NCBI RefSeq assembly: GCF_900187065.1
Contig: NZ_LT906483.1
Location: forward strand, 4,030,001 to 4,094,000
Source of the DNA: Mycolicibacterium thermoresistibile
Lineage (GTDB): Bacteria; Actinomycetota; Actinomycetes; Mycobacteriales; Mycobacteriaceae
DNA length: 64,000 nt
Reading direction: 5' to 3'
Made by a program: the position numbers and the translations under genes. Under the pieces are notes generated by a model. It searched no databases. It saw only the letters and a program-made list of their open reading frames with translations, and was not told where the DNA came from. The number at the start of each line of letters is the position of its first letter. The first letter of the stretch is position 1. Below, in pieces: positions 15,029 through 24,264 of this stretch.

Positions 15029-15950
15029 TGTGCGCCTCCTGGCGGGCCATCGCGAAGCTGTAGCCGATGTGCTCGTTGTGGCCGGTCGGCACCACGTCGA
15101 AGACCACCGGGTCGCCGAGGTCGCGGATCGCCTCCAGCTGATCCGCGACGTCCTCGATGGTCCACGAGCCGCGGTACACCCCCGGGCTCTCCACCACCGC
15201 GGCGCGGGCCATCCGGCCGGCGATACCGATCAACATCTCCCCGGTGACCGAACAGCTCTCATGGGCCAGCCAGCCCACCAGCGGTGCGACCAGCTCCGGG
15301 CCCATCGGCGGGTACGCGGAGGTGTCGATGCCCTCGGCCATCCGGGTCAGCGCGGCGGGCACGACCACGTTGGATTTCACCCCGAACTCCGCGCCCTCCA
15401 GCGCGGCGACATTGGACAGCCCGATCACCCCGGATTTGGCGACGGCGTAGTTGGCCACCTCGTGGTTGCCGTACAACCCGCCGATCGACGAGGTCAGCAC
15501 GATACGGCCGTACCCGGCGTCGCACATCACCGGAAACGCCGGGCGCAGCACATGGAAGGCGCCGCGCAGGTGCACGTCGAGCACCGCGTCGAAATCGTCC
15601 TGGCTCAGGTCGCGCAGCGAGCCGCGGCGCACCGTGCCGGCGTTGTGGATCAGGATGTCCAGCCGCCCGTAGCGCGCCAGCGCGGTGTCGATGATCGCCC
15701 GCCCGCCGGCCGGGGTCGCCACCGATTCGGTGCAGGCGATCGCCTCCCCGCCGGCGGCGCGGATCTCGGCGGCCACCTGCTCGGCCGGTCCCGGATCGGC
15801 GCCGTCCCCGGTGAGGGCGACGCCCGGATCGTCGACCACCACCCTGGCCCCGCGCGCGGCGAGCAACAGCGCGTATTCGCGGCCCAGCCCGCGGCCCGCG
15901 CCGGTGATGACGGCGACCCGGTCGTCGAACCTCAGCTCACCCACCGACAT
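15021..15950 (-). CDS. Short-chain dehydrogenase/reductase, hydroxyacyl-CoA dehydrogenase-like
   Basis: This 309-residue SDR has the cofactor motif TGAGRGLGREYA, NNAG replaced by HNAG, the catalytic serine in LTSSIGG and the YAVAK pair. The C-terminal extension after residue 250 resembles the SDR domain of type-2 multifunctional beta-oxidation enzymes, so a 3-hydroxyacyl-CoA or ring-alcohol dehydrogenase is likely. The ATG at 15950 has GAGGCG upstream and lies 8 nt after the monooxygenase stop; a longer frame starting near 16007 would overlap that gene and is rejected. Confidence 0.88.
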   Translation of the reverse strand: MSVGELRFDDRVAVITGAGRGLGREYALLLAARGARVVVDDPGVALTGDGADPGPAEQVAAEIRAAGGEAIACTESVATPAGGRAIIDTALARYGRLDILIHNAGTVRRGSLRDLSQDDFDAVLDVHLRGAFHVLRPAFPVMCDAGYGRIVLTSSIGGLYGNHEVANYAVAKSGVIGLSNVAALEGAEFGVKSNVVVPAALTRMAEGIDTSAYPPMGPELVAPLVGWLAHESCSVTGEMLIGIAGRMARAAVVESPGVYRGSWTIEDVADQLEAIRDLGDPVVFDVVPTGHNEHIGYSFAMARQEAHSG

Positions 15951-15958
15951 TCGTCGCC

Positions 15959-17809
15959 TCACGCACCGCGCAGTTCCAGCCCGTCCAGGTCGCCCTTGCT
16001 GCGCCACTCGGCCAGCAGATCACCGAACGCGTAGAAGCCGGGACCGTACGGTTCGCCGAGATGGCTGCGGATCCCCTCACCGCCACCGCCGCCCTCGTTG
16101 TTGTAGTAGCCCGGTGTGCAGGAGGCGTCGAACGCCGAGTTGTCCACCGCGGTCTCACGAATGGTGCGGCACCAGCCGTCCTGCGCATCCTGGGTCGGCT
16201 CCACCACGGTCGCCCCACGGTTCAGTGCCTCGGCGATGATGTAGGCGATGTGTTCGCCCTGCAGTTCGTAGTTCGCCGAGATGTTGGCCGAGATGCCGAC
16301 CTGGGTGAACCCGGTGAAGAACTGATTCGGGAAGCCGCGGCTGGTCATCCCGTGGAACGTCTTGTAGCCGTCGCGCCAGTGGTCGTAGAGCGACACCCCG
16401 CCGCGGCCCTCGATCACGTCGATCGAGTAGCGCCGCTTGATGTCGGTGGTGATCTCGAATCCGCTGGCGTAGATGATGCAGTCCACCTCGTACTCGATGC
16501 CGCCGGCGACCAGACCCTTGGGGGTGATGCGCTCCACGCCTTTGGATTCTGAGACGTCGACCAGGGTGACGTTGGGCCGGTTGAACGACGGCAGGTACTC
16601 GTCGTTGGACAACGGCCGCTTGCACAGGAACCGGTAGTACGGCTTGAGCTTCTCGGCGGTCTCCGGATCCTCCACGATGGCGTCGATGCGCCGCCGCAGC
16701 CGCTCCATGAGTTTGAAGTCCTCTTCCTCACGGATCGCCATGAACTGCTCGGGAGTGAGCGACGCCGGGTCGTCCAGCGCCATCACCCGCGCGGCGGTGT
16801 TGCGGCCCAGCTCGGTCCAGAAGTCGCACACCAGATCCGGCTGGCCGAGTGCCATGCCCTCGAAGGTCCAGGCGTGGAAGTTGCGTTGCCGCTCCTTCTG
16901 CCAGCCCGGTTTGAGCGTCTTCACCCACTCCGGATCGGTGGGGGCGTTGTTGCGTTCGTCGACAGTGGAGGGGGTGCGCTGGAACACGTAGAGGTGTTTG
17001 GAGTCCCGCGCCAGGTGCGGCACGATCTGGATCGCGGTCGCGCCGGTGCCGATGACGGCCACCCTCTTGTCGGCCAGCTTGTGCAGGTTCCCGTTGGTGT
17101 CACCGCCGGTGTAGTCGTAATCCCACCGCGACGAGTGGAAGCTGTGGCCCTGGAAATCCTTGATGCCCGGGATGCCGGGGAGCTTCGGCCGGTGGAACGG
17201 ACCGGACGCCATCACCACGAAGCGGGCCCGGATGTCGTCGCCACGATTGGTCCCGATCCGCCAGCGGCTGATCTCGTCGTCCCACCGCATGCTGCGCACC
17301 TGGGTGGAGAAGATGGCCTTGTCGTACAGACCGAAATGCTTGCCGATGTTGCGGCAGTGCTGGTAGATCTCCGGCCCGTCGGCGAACTTCTTGCTCGGCA
17401 TGAAGTCGAGCTCTTCGAGCAGCGGGATGTAGCAATAGGATTCGTTGTCGCACTGGATGCCGGGGTAGCGGTTCCAGTACCACACGCCGCCGAAGTCACC
17501 GCCGAGCTCGATGATCCGGACGTCGTCGACGCCGGCCTTCTTCAGGTGCACCGCCGACAACAGGCCGCCGAAGCCCCCGCCGAGCACCGCGACGTCGATG
17601 TCCTCGTGGATCGGGTCGCGTTCGGCGACCGGGGTGTACGGGTCGGTCTCGTAGTAGCCGGCGAAATCGTCGGTCAGCTCGATGTACTGTTTGGAACCCT
17701 CCGGGCGCAGACGCTTCTCGCGTTCGATGCGGTATTTCTCCCGCAGCGCCTCGATGTCGATGTCGTCCGGCGTCTGCGTCGGCCCGCAGCCGTCACCGAA
17801 AAGTGTCAT
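15959..17809 (-). CDS. Flavin-dependent Baeyer-Villiger monooxygenase
   Basis: The 616-residue enzyme should insert one oxygen atom next to a ketone using FAD and NADPH, giving an ester or lactone. It has the first Rossmann motif GGGFGG at about residue 77, the type-I Baeyer-Villiger fingerprint FxGxxxHxxxWD at 219-230 and the second Rossmann motif GTGATA at about 254. An N-terminal extension of about 70 residues (YRIEREKRL) is typical of the larger cyclic-ketone and steroid monooxygenases. It follows the Rieske gene by 4 nt and precedes an SDR, so the order hydroxylation, ketone formation, ring oxygen insertion is suggested. The substrate is unknown. Confidence 0.92.
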   Translation of the reverse strand: MTLFGDGCGPTQTPDDIDIEALREKYRIEREKRLRPEGSKQYIELTDDFAGYYETDPYTPVAERDPIHEDIDVAVLGGGFGGLLSAVHLKKAGVDDVRIIELGGDFGGVWYWNRYPGIQCDNESYCYIPLLEELDFMPSKKFADGPEIYQHCRNIGKHFGLYDKAIFSTQVRSMRWDDEISRWRIGTNRGDDIRARFVVMASGPFHRPKLPGIPGIKDFQGHSFHSSRWDYDYTGGDTNGNLHKLADKRVAVIGTGATAIQIVPHLARDSKHLYVFQRTPSTVDERNNAPTDPEWVKTLKPGWQKERQRNFHAWTFEGMALGQPDLVCDFWTELGRNTAARVMALDDPASLTPEQFMAIREEEDFKLMERLRRRIDAIVEDPETAEKLKPYYRFLCKRPLSNDEYLPSFNRPNVTLVDVSESKGVERITPKGLVAGGIEYEVDCIIYASGFEITTDIKRRYSIDVIEGRGGVSLYDHWRDGYKTFHGMTSRGFPNQFFTGFTQVGISANISANYELQGEHIAYIIAEALNRGATVVEPTQDAQDGWCRTIRETAVDNSAFDASCTPGYYNNEGGGGGEGIRSHLGEPYGPGFYAFGDLLAEWRSKGDLDGLELRGA

Positions 17810-17813
17810 TGCT

Positions 17814-19202
17814 TCAGATCTCCCGTGGTTCGCCGGTGCCCATGTACTTCGACAGTTGGTGGTGCAGATTGACGGTGCTGCGCTCGCGGTACGGGTTGGG
17901 CCGTGGTCCCGGGAAGCCCAGCGACTTCATGCCCTGCTGCACCGCGGCCATGTTCGAGAAGTCCTGCGGCAGCACCGAGAGCCAGCGCGGGTCGCCCACC
18001 GGGGTGTACTCCCATTCGGTCTGCGGTTCCTCGCCTTTCGGGAACAGCTCGAGCACCGAGACCTCGAACAGGCACTTGTTCGGGTCATAGCTGGGATGCG
18101 GGCGGGCGCTGTAGCACAGCGCTGTGGTCAGCCCCTGGCCGATCTGGAAGTTCGGGAAGATCTGCCACGCGGTGCCGGCCTCACCCAGCACCTCCGGCGG
18201 GATGGTCGGCCAGATCACGCCGCGGGCCTCGTCGTCGCGCCGGGCCGAGGCCAGCCAGTGCTCGAGCACCTTGTCCGGGGGGGTGCCCTCGGGGAGTTCG
18301 TCGACCAGCCGTTTGGCGGCGTTGACCAGCGTCTCGGTGGTGGTCGCGTTGGTCTGCTCCCAGGTGTACATCTGCATCTCCGCGGTGGAGACGCGCGGGT
18401 CGTCCCCGGTGCCCAGCCGGATCTTGGACTTGGTGGCCTCCAAATCCTTCGGGGCGTCGTAGCCGATGTTGCTGTGCCTGCCCTGCGCCTTGGCCCAGCC
18501 CTTGAACTCGCCGAACCTGTTGAACTCCGGGTGGGTTGTGTACACGTGGTAGGTCTCGTTGAACGCCTCCAGCGCGACCTTCCAGTTGCAGTCGAAATCG
18601 AGCCACCTGCGCCACTTGTAGCGCATGTTCTCCAGCCCGAAGTGGTCGAGGAGCTTGTCGGCCGGGAACAGATAGTCGGCCAGCGGCTCGCAGGCCGGAT
18701 CCATGTTGATCCACAGCCACCCGCCCCAGGTGTCGACGTTCACCGGCGCCAGGCGGGTGTTCTCCGGCGTGAGCGCACCCTTCCAGTCGTCCTGCTCGCG
18801 GATGTGCGTGCAGGCGCCGTCCAGGCCGTAGGTCCAGCCGTGGAAACCGCAGACGAACGATCTGCGGGTGCGGCCGCAGGCGTTCTTGGCCCCCTCGGGG
18901 GTGTCGATCAGCCGGCGGCCCCGGTGCATGCACACGTTGTGGTGCGCGGCGAAGGCGGATCCGGAGTCACCGGCGCCGGTCCGCACGACGATGATCGAAT
19001 CGTCGAGGATGTCATAGGTCAGATAGCTGCCCACCTCGGGCAGCTCCTCCACCCGGCCGACCTGCAGCCACACCTTGCGCCACAACCTGTCCCGCTCGGC
19101 CCGGGCATACTCCTCGGAGACATACGCCTCGACCGGGATCAGCATCGGCTCCGAAAGCTCCTCTGGTGCCGCGACTTCCGGTTTGTTGTCGATATCGGTC
19201 AT
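17814..19202 (-). CDS. Rieske non-heme iron oxygenase, catalytic (alpha) subunit
   Basis: The 462-residue product carries a Rieske [2Fe-2S] motif, C-x-H at 91-93 (CMHRGR) and C-x2-H at 118-121 (CGFH). The gap between the pairs is 24 residues, longer than the usual 15-17. The mononuclear iron site shows NETYHVYTTH with histidines at about 219 and 224. It would hydroxylate the substrate with O2. No ferredoxin, ferredoxin reductase or beta subunit is encoded in this locus, so electrons must come from elsewhere. The ATG overlaps the SDR stop by one base (TGATG). Confidence 0.92.
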   Translation of the reverse strand: MTDIDNKPEVAAPEELSEPMLIPVEAYVSEEYARAERDRLWRKVWLQVGRVEELPEVGSYLTYDILDDSIIVVRTGAGDSGSAFAAHHNVCMHRGRRLIDTPEGAKNACGRTRRSFVCGFHGWTYGLDGACTHIREQDDWKGALTPENTRLAPVNVDTWGGWLWINMDPACEPLADYLFPADKLLDHFGLENMRYKWRRWLDFDCNWKVALEAFNETYHVYTTHPEFNRFGEFKGWAKAQGRHSNIGYDAPKDLEATKSKIRLGTGDDPRVSTAEMQMYTWEQTNATTTETLVNAAKRLVDELPEGTPPDKVLEHWLASARRDDEARGVIWPTIPPEVLGEAGTAWQIFPNFQIGQGLTTALCYSARPHPSYDPNKCLFEVSVLELFPKGEEPQTEWEYTPVGDPRWLSVLPQDFSNMAAVQQGMKSLGFPGPRPNPYRERSTVNLHHQLSKYMGTGEPREI

Positions 19203-20059
19203 CACATCTCCTTGATCGCTGCGCGGAACGACTCGTCCCTGAGGAACAGTGAGGTGTTGTCGGCGCCGAGATGACTCCATCTGAGGTTGAGCCCGCCGTC
19301 GACGAGCAGGGTCTGACCGGTGATGTAGCTGGACAGATCCGACAACAGGAACAGGATCGGGCCCGCCTGCTCCTCGGGCCGCCCCCGCCGCCCCATCGCG
19401 ATCGCGGTACGGTCCCGGTCCGGATCCTCGTCGACATAGGTCCGCGACGCCGCGGTCTCGGTCACCCCGGGCGCGACCGCGTTGACCCGGATGCCGTGCA
19501 GCGCATGCTCGACGGCCATCGTCCGGGTCATCGCGACGATGGCCGCCTTGGCGGTGCCGTAGCCGATGTGGAACGGTGCGGTGTTCATCCCGCTGATCGA
19601 CGAGATCGACACGATCGAACCCGGATTTCCCTGGGCGCGAATCTCGTTCGCGACAGCCTGGCTCATGAAGAAGGCGGTCTCGAGGTTGCGGTGGAACAAC
19701 TCGCGCCAGTCCTGCCGCCGCACCCGCGAGGAGGGCATCCACGTCGACGGGTCGGCCCCGCCGGCGACGTTGACCAGCCCGTAGAGGGTGCCCTCGGCCC
19801 GTCGCGCGGCGGCCAGCACGGTGGCGATGCCGTCATCGGTCGAGGCGTCGGCAGCCACCGGCACCACTGGCAACCCCCCGTCCACCAGGGGCCCGATGTG
19901 CTGATCGAGGTTGTCGCACGACCGGCTCACCGCCAGCACCGTCGCACCCGCCCGGGCGGCCAGGGTGGCCACCGCGGTCCCGATACCGCCACCGCCCGCG
20001 CCGGAGACCACCACGATGCGGCCGTCGAGGCTGAGGAGGGGCTCGTCGAGGTTCTCCAT
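19202..20059 (-). CDS. Short-chain dehydrogenase/reductase, first gene of the minus-strand catabolic operon
   Basis: This 285-residue SDR has a glycine-rich cofactor loop (SGAGGGGIGTAVA), the catalytic serine in VSISSISGMN and YGTAK. DGGLNLRW near the C-terminus is typical of 3-oxoacyl-reductase-like SDRs. It would oxidise an alcohol, perhaps the one installed by the Rieske oxygenase, to the ketone used by the monooxygenase (inference). The ATG at 20059 (MENLDEP) is chosen because it starts just before the conserved fold; a longer start at 20116 would lie inside the operator region. It is first in a run of 13 co-directional genes. Confidence 0.87.
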   Translation of the reverse strand: MENLDEPLLSLDGRIVVVSGAGGGGIGTAVATLAARAGATVLAVSRSCDNLDQHIGPLVDGGLPVVPVAADASTDDGIATVLAAARRAEGTLYGLVNVAGGADPSTWMPSSRVRRQDWRELFHRNLETAFFMSQAVANEIRAQGNPGSIVSISSISGMNTAPFHIGYGTAKAAIVAMTRTMAVEHALHGIRVNAVAPGVTETAASRTYVDEDPDRDRTAIAMGRRGRPEEQAGPILFLLSDLSSYITGQTLLVDGGLNLRWSHLGADNTSLFLRDESFRAAIKEM

Positions 20060-20104
20060 GACCCGCTTTCGTCCGCGGTCCGCGCCGCGGCACTCGTCGA
20101 TATT

Positions 20105-20229
20105 TTGTCCGGACAAGAAGTGTCACTCTTCTGGTCGAAGAACACTATTCCGCAGCGGTTATGGCCGAGTCAAGGGTGTCCGGCGGGACAGCGCGGCCTA
20201 TTGTCTGGACTACAGCGACTTGATAACGT
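20105..20229. promoter_or_regulatory. Divergent control region with GTCNNGAC palindromes and a promoter
   Basis: The 207-bp gap between the two catabolic operons holds a perfect palindrome TTGTCCGGACAA (20105-20116), a looser inverted repeat TGTCC-N4-GGACA (20177-20190) and TTGTCTGGACTA (20201-20212). The last overlaps the -35 of a plus-strand promoter, TTGTCT (20201-20206), 17 nt, TAACGT (20224-20229). The first lies upstream of the minus-strand SDR. The GTCNNGAC core resembles sites of HutC/UTRA-type GntR repressors such as the GTCTAGAC core, and such a regulator is encoded in the plus-strand operon. Confidence 0.72.
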
Positions 20230-20266
20230 CCAGCCCAAACCGGCGGACGGAAGGACTCCACACCCG

Positions 20267-21889
20267 ATGGCAGCACCCATGGCCGGCGCGCACCAGCAAG
20301 CCCGTTACACCCCGCAGAACCCACCCGGTGCGGCACCGGGCTGGCGGCTGGACCGGATCACCGGCCCCAGCCGGCTGTTCGGCGCCAACGGGCTGCGCAC
20401 CGGTCCCGACGGGCGGGTCTACATCGCCCAGGTGACCGGCAGTCAGATCAGCGCGCTCGACATCGCGACCGGGGCGCTGGAGACCATCAGCCCCAAGGGC
20501 GGCGACATCATCTCCCCCGACGACGTGGCCTTCGACCCCCACGGCAACCTGGTCGCCACCGAGGTGATGGAGGGCCGCGTCAGCCTGCGCGACACCGCCG
20601 GGCGGGCCCGGGTGCTGCGCGACGACATCCCGTCGGCCAACGGCATCACCTTCCACCGGGGCCGGTTGTTCATCGGCGAATGCCGGGAGGGCGGCCGGCT
20701 GCTGGAGTTCAGCCTCAACGGCGACGCCCCGCGGGTGCTGCTCGACAACGTGCCGTCCCCCAATGCGATGGAGGTCGGCCCGGACGGGCTGCTGTACTTC
20801 CCGGTGATGGGCGCCAACGAGATCTGGCGCATCGACCCGGACCAGCCGGGCGCCGCACCGCAGACCGTGGCCACCGGCCTCGGCGTGCCGGACGCGGTCA
20901 AGTTCGACCCCGCCGGGCACATCGTCTCCACCCAGGTGGCCACCGGCCAGGTGTTGCGCATCGACCCGCGCACCGGCGAGCAGACGGTGCTGGCCACCCT
21001 CACCCCCGGTCTGGACAACCTCACGTTCGTCGGCGACCGGCTGTTCGTCTCGAACTTCACCGGCGAGATCACCGAGATCCTCGGTGACGGGTCCACCCGC
21101 GCGACGCTGCCCGGTGGGCTGAACTGGCCGCTGGACCTCGCCGTCGGCGCCGACGGCGCCCTGTACGTCGCCGACGGGACCTACTTCTACGCCGTGCGAC
21201 CGGACGGCTCCCTGCAGACCGTCGGCATGCTGTTCTCCTCCGGCTATCCGGGCTTCATCCGCGGCGTGGAACCGTCGGGTCCGGGCGAATTCGTGGTCAC
21301 CACCTCCGGTGGTCAGGTCACCCGCTACCGGCCGGCCGACAGCGAGAGCGAGGTCCTGGCCGACGGGCTCGATCAGCTCTACGGCCTCGCCCTGGCCGGT
21401 GACGGCACCGTGGTGTGCGCCGAGCAGGGCACCGGGCGGCTGCTCGCCGTCCGCGGCGGCGAGGTCGAGGTGCTGGCCACCGGGCTGACCCAACCCGTCG
21501 GGGTGGCCCTCGACCCGGACGGCACGCCCCTGGTCGCCGAGTCCGGCGCCGGCCGGATCGTGCGGGTCGCCGGCGGCCGCACCGACACCGTCGTCGACCA
21601 ACTGTCGTGCCCGCAGGGCATTCTCGTCCGCGGCAACCAGCTGTACATCGTCGACGCGACCGCCAAGGAGCTGCTGGCCGTCGACCTGGCCACCGGTCAG
21701 CGGCAGCGCATCGCCACCGGGCTGCCGGTCGGGTCGCCGCCCGGGGTGCAGCCCAAACCGCTCAAGGGCATGCCGCCGTTCTCCGGCCCGCAGGGCCCGT
21801 TCGCCGGGATCACCGCGGGACCGGACGGCACCCTGTACCTGTCCGCCGACGGCGACGGCAGCGTCCTGGCGCTGCGCCGTACCCGATGA
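20267..21889 (+). CDS. SMP-30/NHL-type beta-propeller protein
   Basis: This 540-residue protein is built of repeated beta-propeller blades, about two sets. Examples are NGLRTGPDGRVYIAQ, DVAFDPHGNLVATE, DNLTFVGDRLFVSN, LDLAVGADGALYVAD and VGVALDPDGTPLVAE. It resembles SMP-30/gluconolactonase/strictosidine-synthase-like folds, which include lactone hydrolases. Hydrolysing the lactone made by the Baeyer-Villiger enzyme is therefore an attractive role, but the catalytic metal ligands cannot be confirmed by eye. No signal peptide is visible. The ATG at 20267 lies 11 nt after GGAAGGA; a second ATG at 20279 is possible. Confidence 0.75.
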   Translation: MAAPMAGAHQQARYTPQNPPGAAPGWRLDRITGPSRLFGANGLRTGPDGRVYIAQVTGSQISALDIATGALETISPKGGDIISPDDVAFDPHGNLVATEVMEGRVSLRDTAGRARVLRDDIPSANGITFHRGRLFIGECREGGRLLEFSLNGDAPRVLLDNVPSPNAMEVGPDGLLYFPVMGANEIWRIDPDQPGAAPQTVATGLGVPDAVKFDPAGHIVSTQVATGQVLRIDPRTGEQTVLATLTPGLDNLTFVGDRLFVSNFTGEITEILGDGSTRATLPGGLNWPLDLAVGADGALYVADGTYFYAVRPDGSLQTVGMLFSSGYPGFIRGVEPSGPGEFVVTTSGGQVTRYRPADSESEVLADGLDQLYGLALAGDGTVVCAEQGTGRLLAVRGGEVEVLATGLTQPVGVALDPDGTPLVAESGAGRIVRVAGGRTDTVVDQLSCPQGILVRGNQLYIVDATAKELLAVDLATGQRQRIATGLPVGSPPGVQPKPLKGMPPFSGPQGPFAGITAGPDGTLYLSADGDGSVLALRRTR

Positions 21890-21893
21890 CGTC

Positions 21894-22631
21894 ATGACCG
21901 TCAGCCCGGCCGATCACCGCTACCTTCAGGTGGCCCGCATCCTGCGCAAGGAGATCGTCGACGGGGTGTATCCGGTCGGCTCCCAGCTGCCGACCGAACA
22001 TGAACTGTCCGAACGGTTCTCGGTGAGCCGATACACCATCCGGGAGGCGCTGCGCCGGCTGCGGGAGGACAACCTGATCTCCTCCAGACCGCGCGCGGGC
22101 ACGATGGTCGTGCCCCGGCCGTCGTCGCACGCCTACGCCCAGGACGTGATGTCGATCAACGACCTGCTGGCGTTCGCCACCGGCGCGAAGTTCGCCATCG
22201 AGTCGGTGGCGATGGTGACGATCGACGACGAGCTCGCCGACCGGACCGGGCTGACGGTCGACGAACAGTGGCTGGCGGTGCTGGGCTACCGGCAGGCCGA
22301 CGGGTCCGACACCCCGGTGTGCCGCACCGAGTACTACATCAACCGGGCGTTCGCCGCGGTGGGCCGGCTCCTGCCCAGCCACACCGGGCCGATCTTCCCG
22401 CTCATCGAGGACATGTTCGGGGTCAGCATCATCGAGGTGCACCAACAGATCTCGGCGGTGCTGCTCGGCCCCGGGCTGGCCGACCGGCTGCGCGACGAGG
22501 CCGGCAGCCCGGCACTGGAGATGCAGCGCACCTACAAGACCTCCGACGGGGACGTCGCGCAGGTGACCGTCAACACCCACCCGGCGTCCCGGTTCCGCCA
22601 CTCGATGACCATGCGCCGGGTCAAACCATGA
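21894..22631 (+). CDS. GntR-family transcriptional regulator with UTRA domain (HutC subfamily)
   Basis: The 245-residue product has an N-terminal winged helix (about 8-72: VARILRKEIVDG, LPTEHELSERFSVSRYTIREALRRL) and a C-terminal UTRA ligand-binding domain (about 95-240: RTEYYINRAF, PLIEDMFGV, VHQQISAVL). Such proteins release DNA when bound to a pathway metabolite, often a sugar-like or acyl ligand. It lies second in the plus-strand operon, 4 nt after the propeller gene and overlapping the CoA ligase gene by four bases, so it probably represses its own operon and the divergent one through the palindromes at 20105-20212. Confidence 0.93.
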   Translation: MTVSPADHRYLQVARILRKEIVDGVYPVGSQLPTEHELSERFSVSRYTIREALRRLREDNLISSRPRAGTMVVPRPSSHAYAQDVMSINDLLAFATGAKFAIESVAMVTIDDELADRTGLTVDEQWLAVLGYRQADGSDTPVCRTEYYINRAFAAVGRLLPSHTGPIFPLIEDMFGVSIIEVHQQISAVLLGPGLADRLRDEAGSPALEMQRTYKTSDGDVAQVTVNTHPASRFRHSMTMRRVKP

Positions 22632-24262
22632 CCGAAACCCCCGGTGCCGGGTACCGGACCGATCGGCCCGGCCACGCCGAACGCGCCGCGCAGGCCTACG
22701 CCCGCGGGCTGTGGGTACCCACCACCCTGGCCGAGGCGCTGGCCGAGGCGGCCCGCACCACCCCGGACCGCACGGTGCTCGTCGACGGTGCGGTGCGCCT
22801 GGACTGCCGATCCCTGCACGCCCGGGCCACGGCCCTGGCCGGTGCGCTACTGCGACGCATCCCGGCGGGCGCCGTGGTGTCGTTCATGCTGCCGAACTGG
22901 CATGAGGCCGCGGTGATCTACCTCGGCGCCACCCTGGCCGGGATGGTGGTCAACCCGATCCTGCCGTCGCTGCGAGACCGTGAACTGCGGTTCATCCTCG
23001 ACGACGCCGACAGCCGGATGATCTTCATCCCCGAGACATTCGGCAACCACGACTACGCGGCGATGCTGGACCGGGTCACCGCGGAGTTGCCCAACCCGCC
23101 GCAGGTCGTCGTGGTGCGCGGCGCCGTCCGGCCGGACCGGGTCAGCTACGACGCGCTGCTCTCCGGCCCCGTCGACCGCCCCGTCCTCCCGGCGCTGGAC
23201 CCGGATGCGGTGCGGATGATCCTCTACACCTCGGGCACCACCGGGCGTCCCAAAGGAGTTCTGCACAGCCACAATTCGATTCACGCACTGATCCACCAGC
23301 TGCGCGAGCACTGGCTGATCGACCCGGGCGACACCTTCCTGGTGCCCTCACCGATCGCGCACATCGGCGGATCGATCTACGCGTTCGAATGCCCGCTGCT
23401 GGCCGGCACCACCGCGGTGCTGATGGACCGCTGGCGTCCCGACGAGGCGGTGCGGCTCATGCGGGCCGAACACTGCACCCACATGGCCGGCGCCACACCG
23501 TTTCTCGACGGTCTGCTGACCGCCGCCCGGCAGGCCGGCACCCGGCTGCCCGACCTCAAGGTGTTCATCTGCGGCGGTGCCTCGGTGTCCCCGTCGTTGA
23601 TCCGTTCGGCCGCAGACTATTTCGAGCGGGCTGTGGTGACGAGGGTGTACGGGTCCACCGAGGTTCCGGTCACCACCGTCGGCGTCCTGGGGCCCGCCGA
23701 CGCCGACCGGGCCGCCGAGACCGACGGCCGGCCCGGAATCGCCGAGGTCCGGCTCGCCGACCATGCCGCCGCACCGCCCGGCGCCGGCGAGGTGCTGGCC
23801 CGCGGCCCGCAGATGCTGGTGGGCTACCTGCATCCGGAGGACGAGCGGGACGCCTTCGACGCCGACGGCTTCTTCCGCACCGGCGATCTGGCCCGCTGGG
23901 TCGACGGCGATCACCTCGTCATCACCGGCCGGGCCAAGGACATCATCATCCGCAACGGGGAGAACATCTCCCCCAAGGAGGTCGAGGACCTCCTCATCGG
24001 GCATCCCGGTGTCGCCGAGATCGCCGTCGTCGGCGTGCCCGATCCGCGCACCGGCGAACGGGCCTGTGCGGCCATCGTCCCCACCGGCCGTCCCGGACCG
24101 GACGTGGCCGAGCTGCGGGAGTTCCTGCTGGCCCGCGGGGTGGCGAAGTTCAAGGCCCCCGAACAGGTGGTGTTCTTCGACGCGCTGCCCAAGAACGACG
24201 CCGGCAAGGTGTTGAAACATCAGATCCAGGCGACGCTGACCGCCGCCGAAGTGAGTGGGTGA
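22628..24262 (+). CDS. Acyl-CoA synthetase (AMP-forming), ANL superfamily
   Basis: This 544-residue ligase activates a carboxylic acid to the acyl-adenylate and then to the CoA thioester. The P-loop is YTSGTTGRPKG, the hinge region reads GRAKDIIIRNGENISPKEVE, and the catalytic lysine near the C-terminus lies in KNDAGKVLKH. STEVP marks motif A5. It resembles long/medium-chain and cyclohexanecarboxylate-type ligases; the substrate is unknown. The ATG overlaps the GntR stop (ATGA). With the second ligase 2.4 kb downstream it gives the locus two activation steps. Confidence 0.92.
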   Translation: MTETPGAGYRTDRPGHAERAAQAYARGLWVPTTLAEALAEAARTTPDRTVLVDGAVRLDCRSLHARATALAGALLRRIPAGAVVSFMLPNWHEAAVIYLGATLAGMVVNPILPSLRDRELRFILDDADSRMIFIPETFGNHDYAAMLDRVTAELPNPPQVVVVRGAVRPDRVSYDALLSGPVDRPVLPALDPDAVRMILYTSGTTGRPKGVLHSHNSIHALIHQLREHWLIDPGDTFLVPSPIAHIGGSIYAFECPLLAGTTAVLMDRWRPDEAVRLMRAEHCTHMAGATPFLDGLLTAARQAGTRLPDLKVFICGGASVSPSLIRSAADYFERAVVTRVYGSTEVPVTTVGVLGPADADRAAETDGRPGIAEVRLADHAAAPPGAGEVLARGPQMLVGYLHPEDERDAFDADGFFRTGDLARWVDGDHLVITGRAKDIIIRNGENISPKEVEDLLIGHPGVAEIAVVGVPDPRTGERACAAIVPTGRPGPDVAELREFLLARGVAKFKAPEQVVFFDALPKNDAGKVLKHQIQATLTAAEVSG

Positions 24263-24264
24263 AC

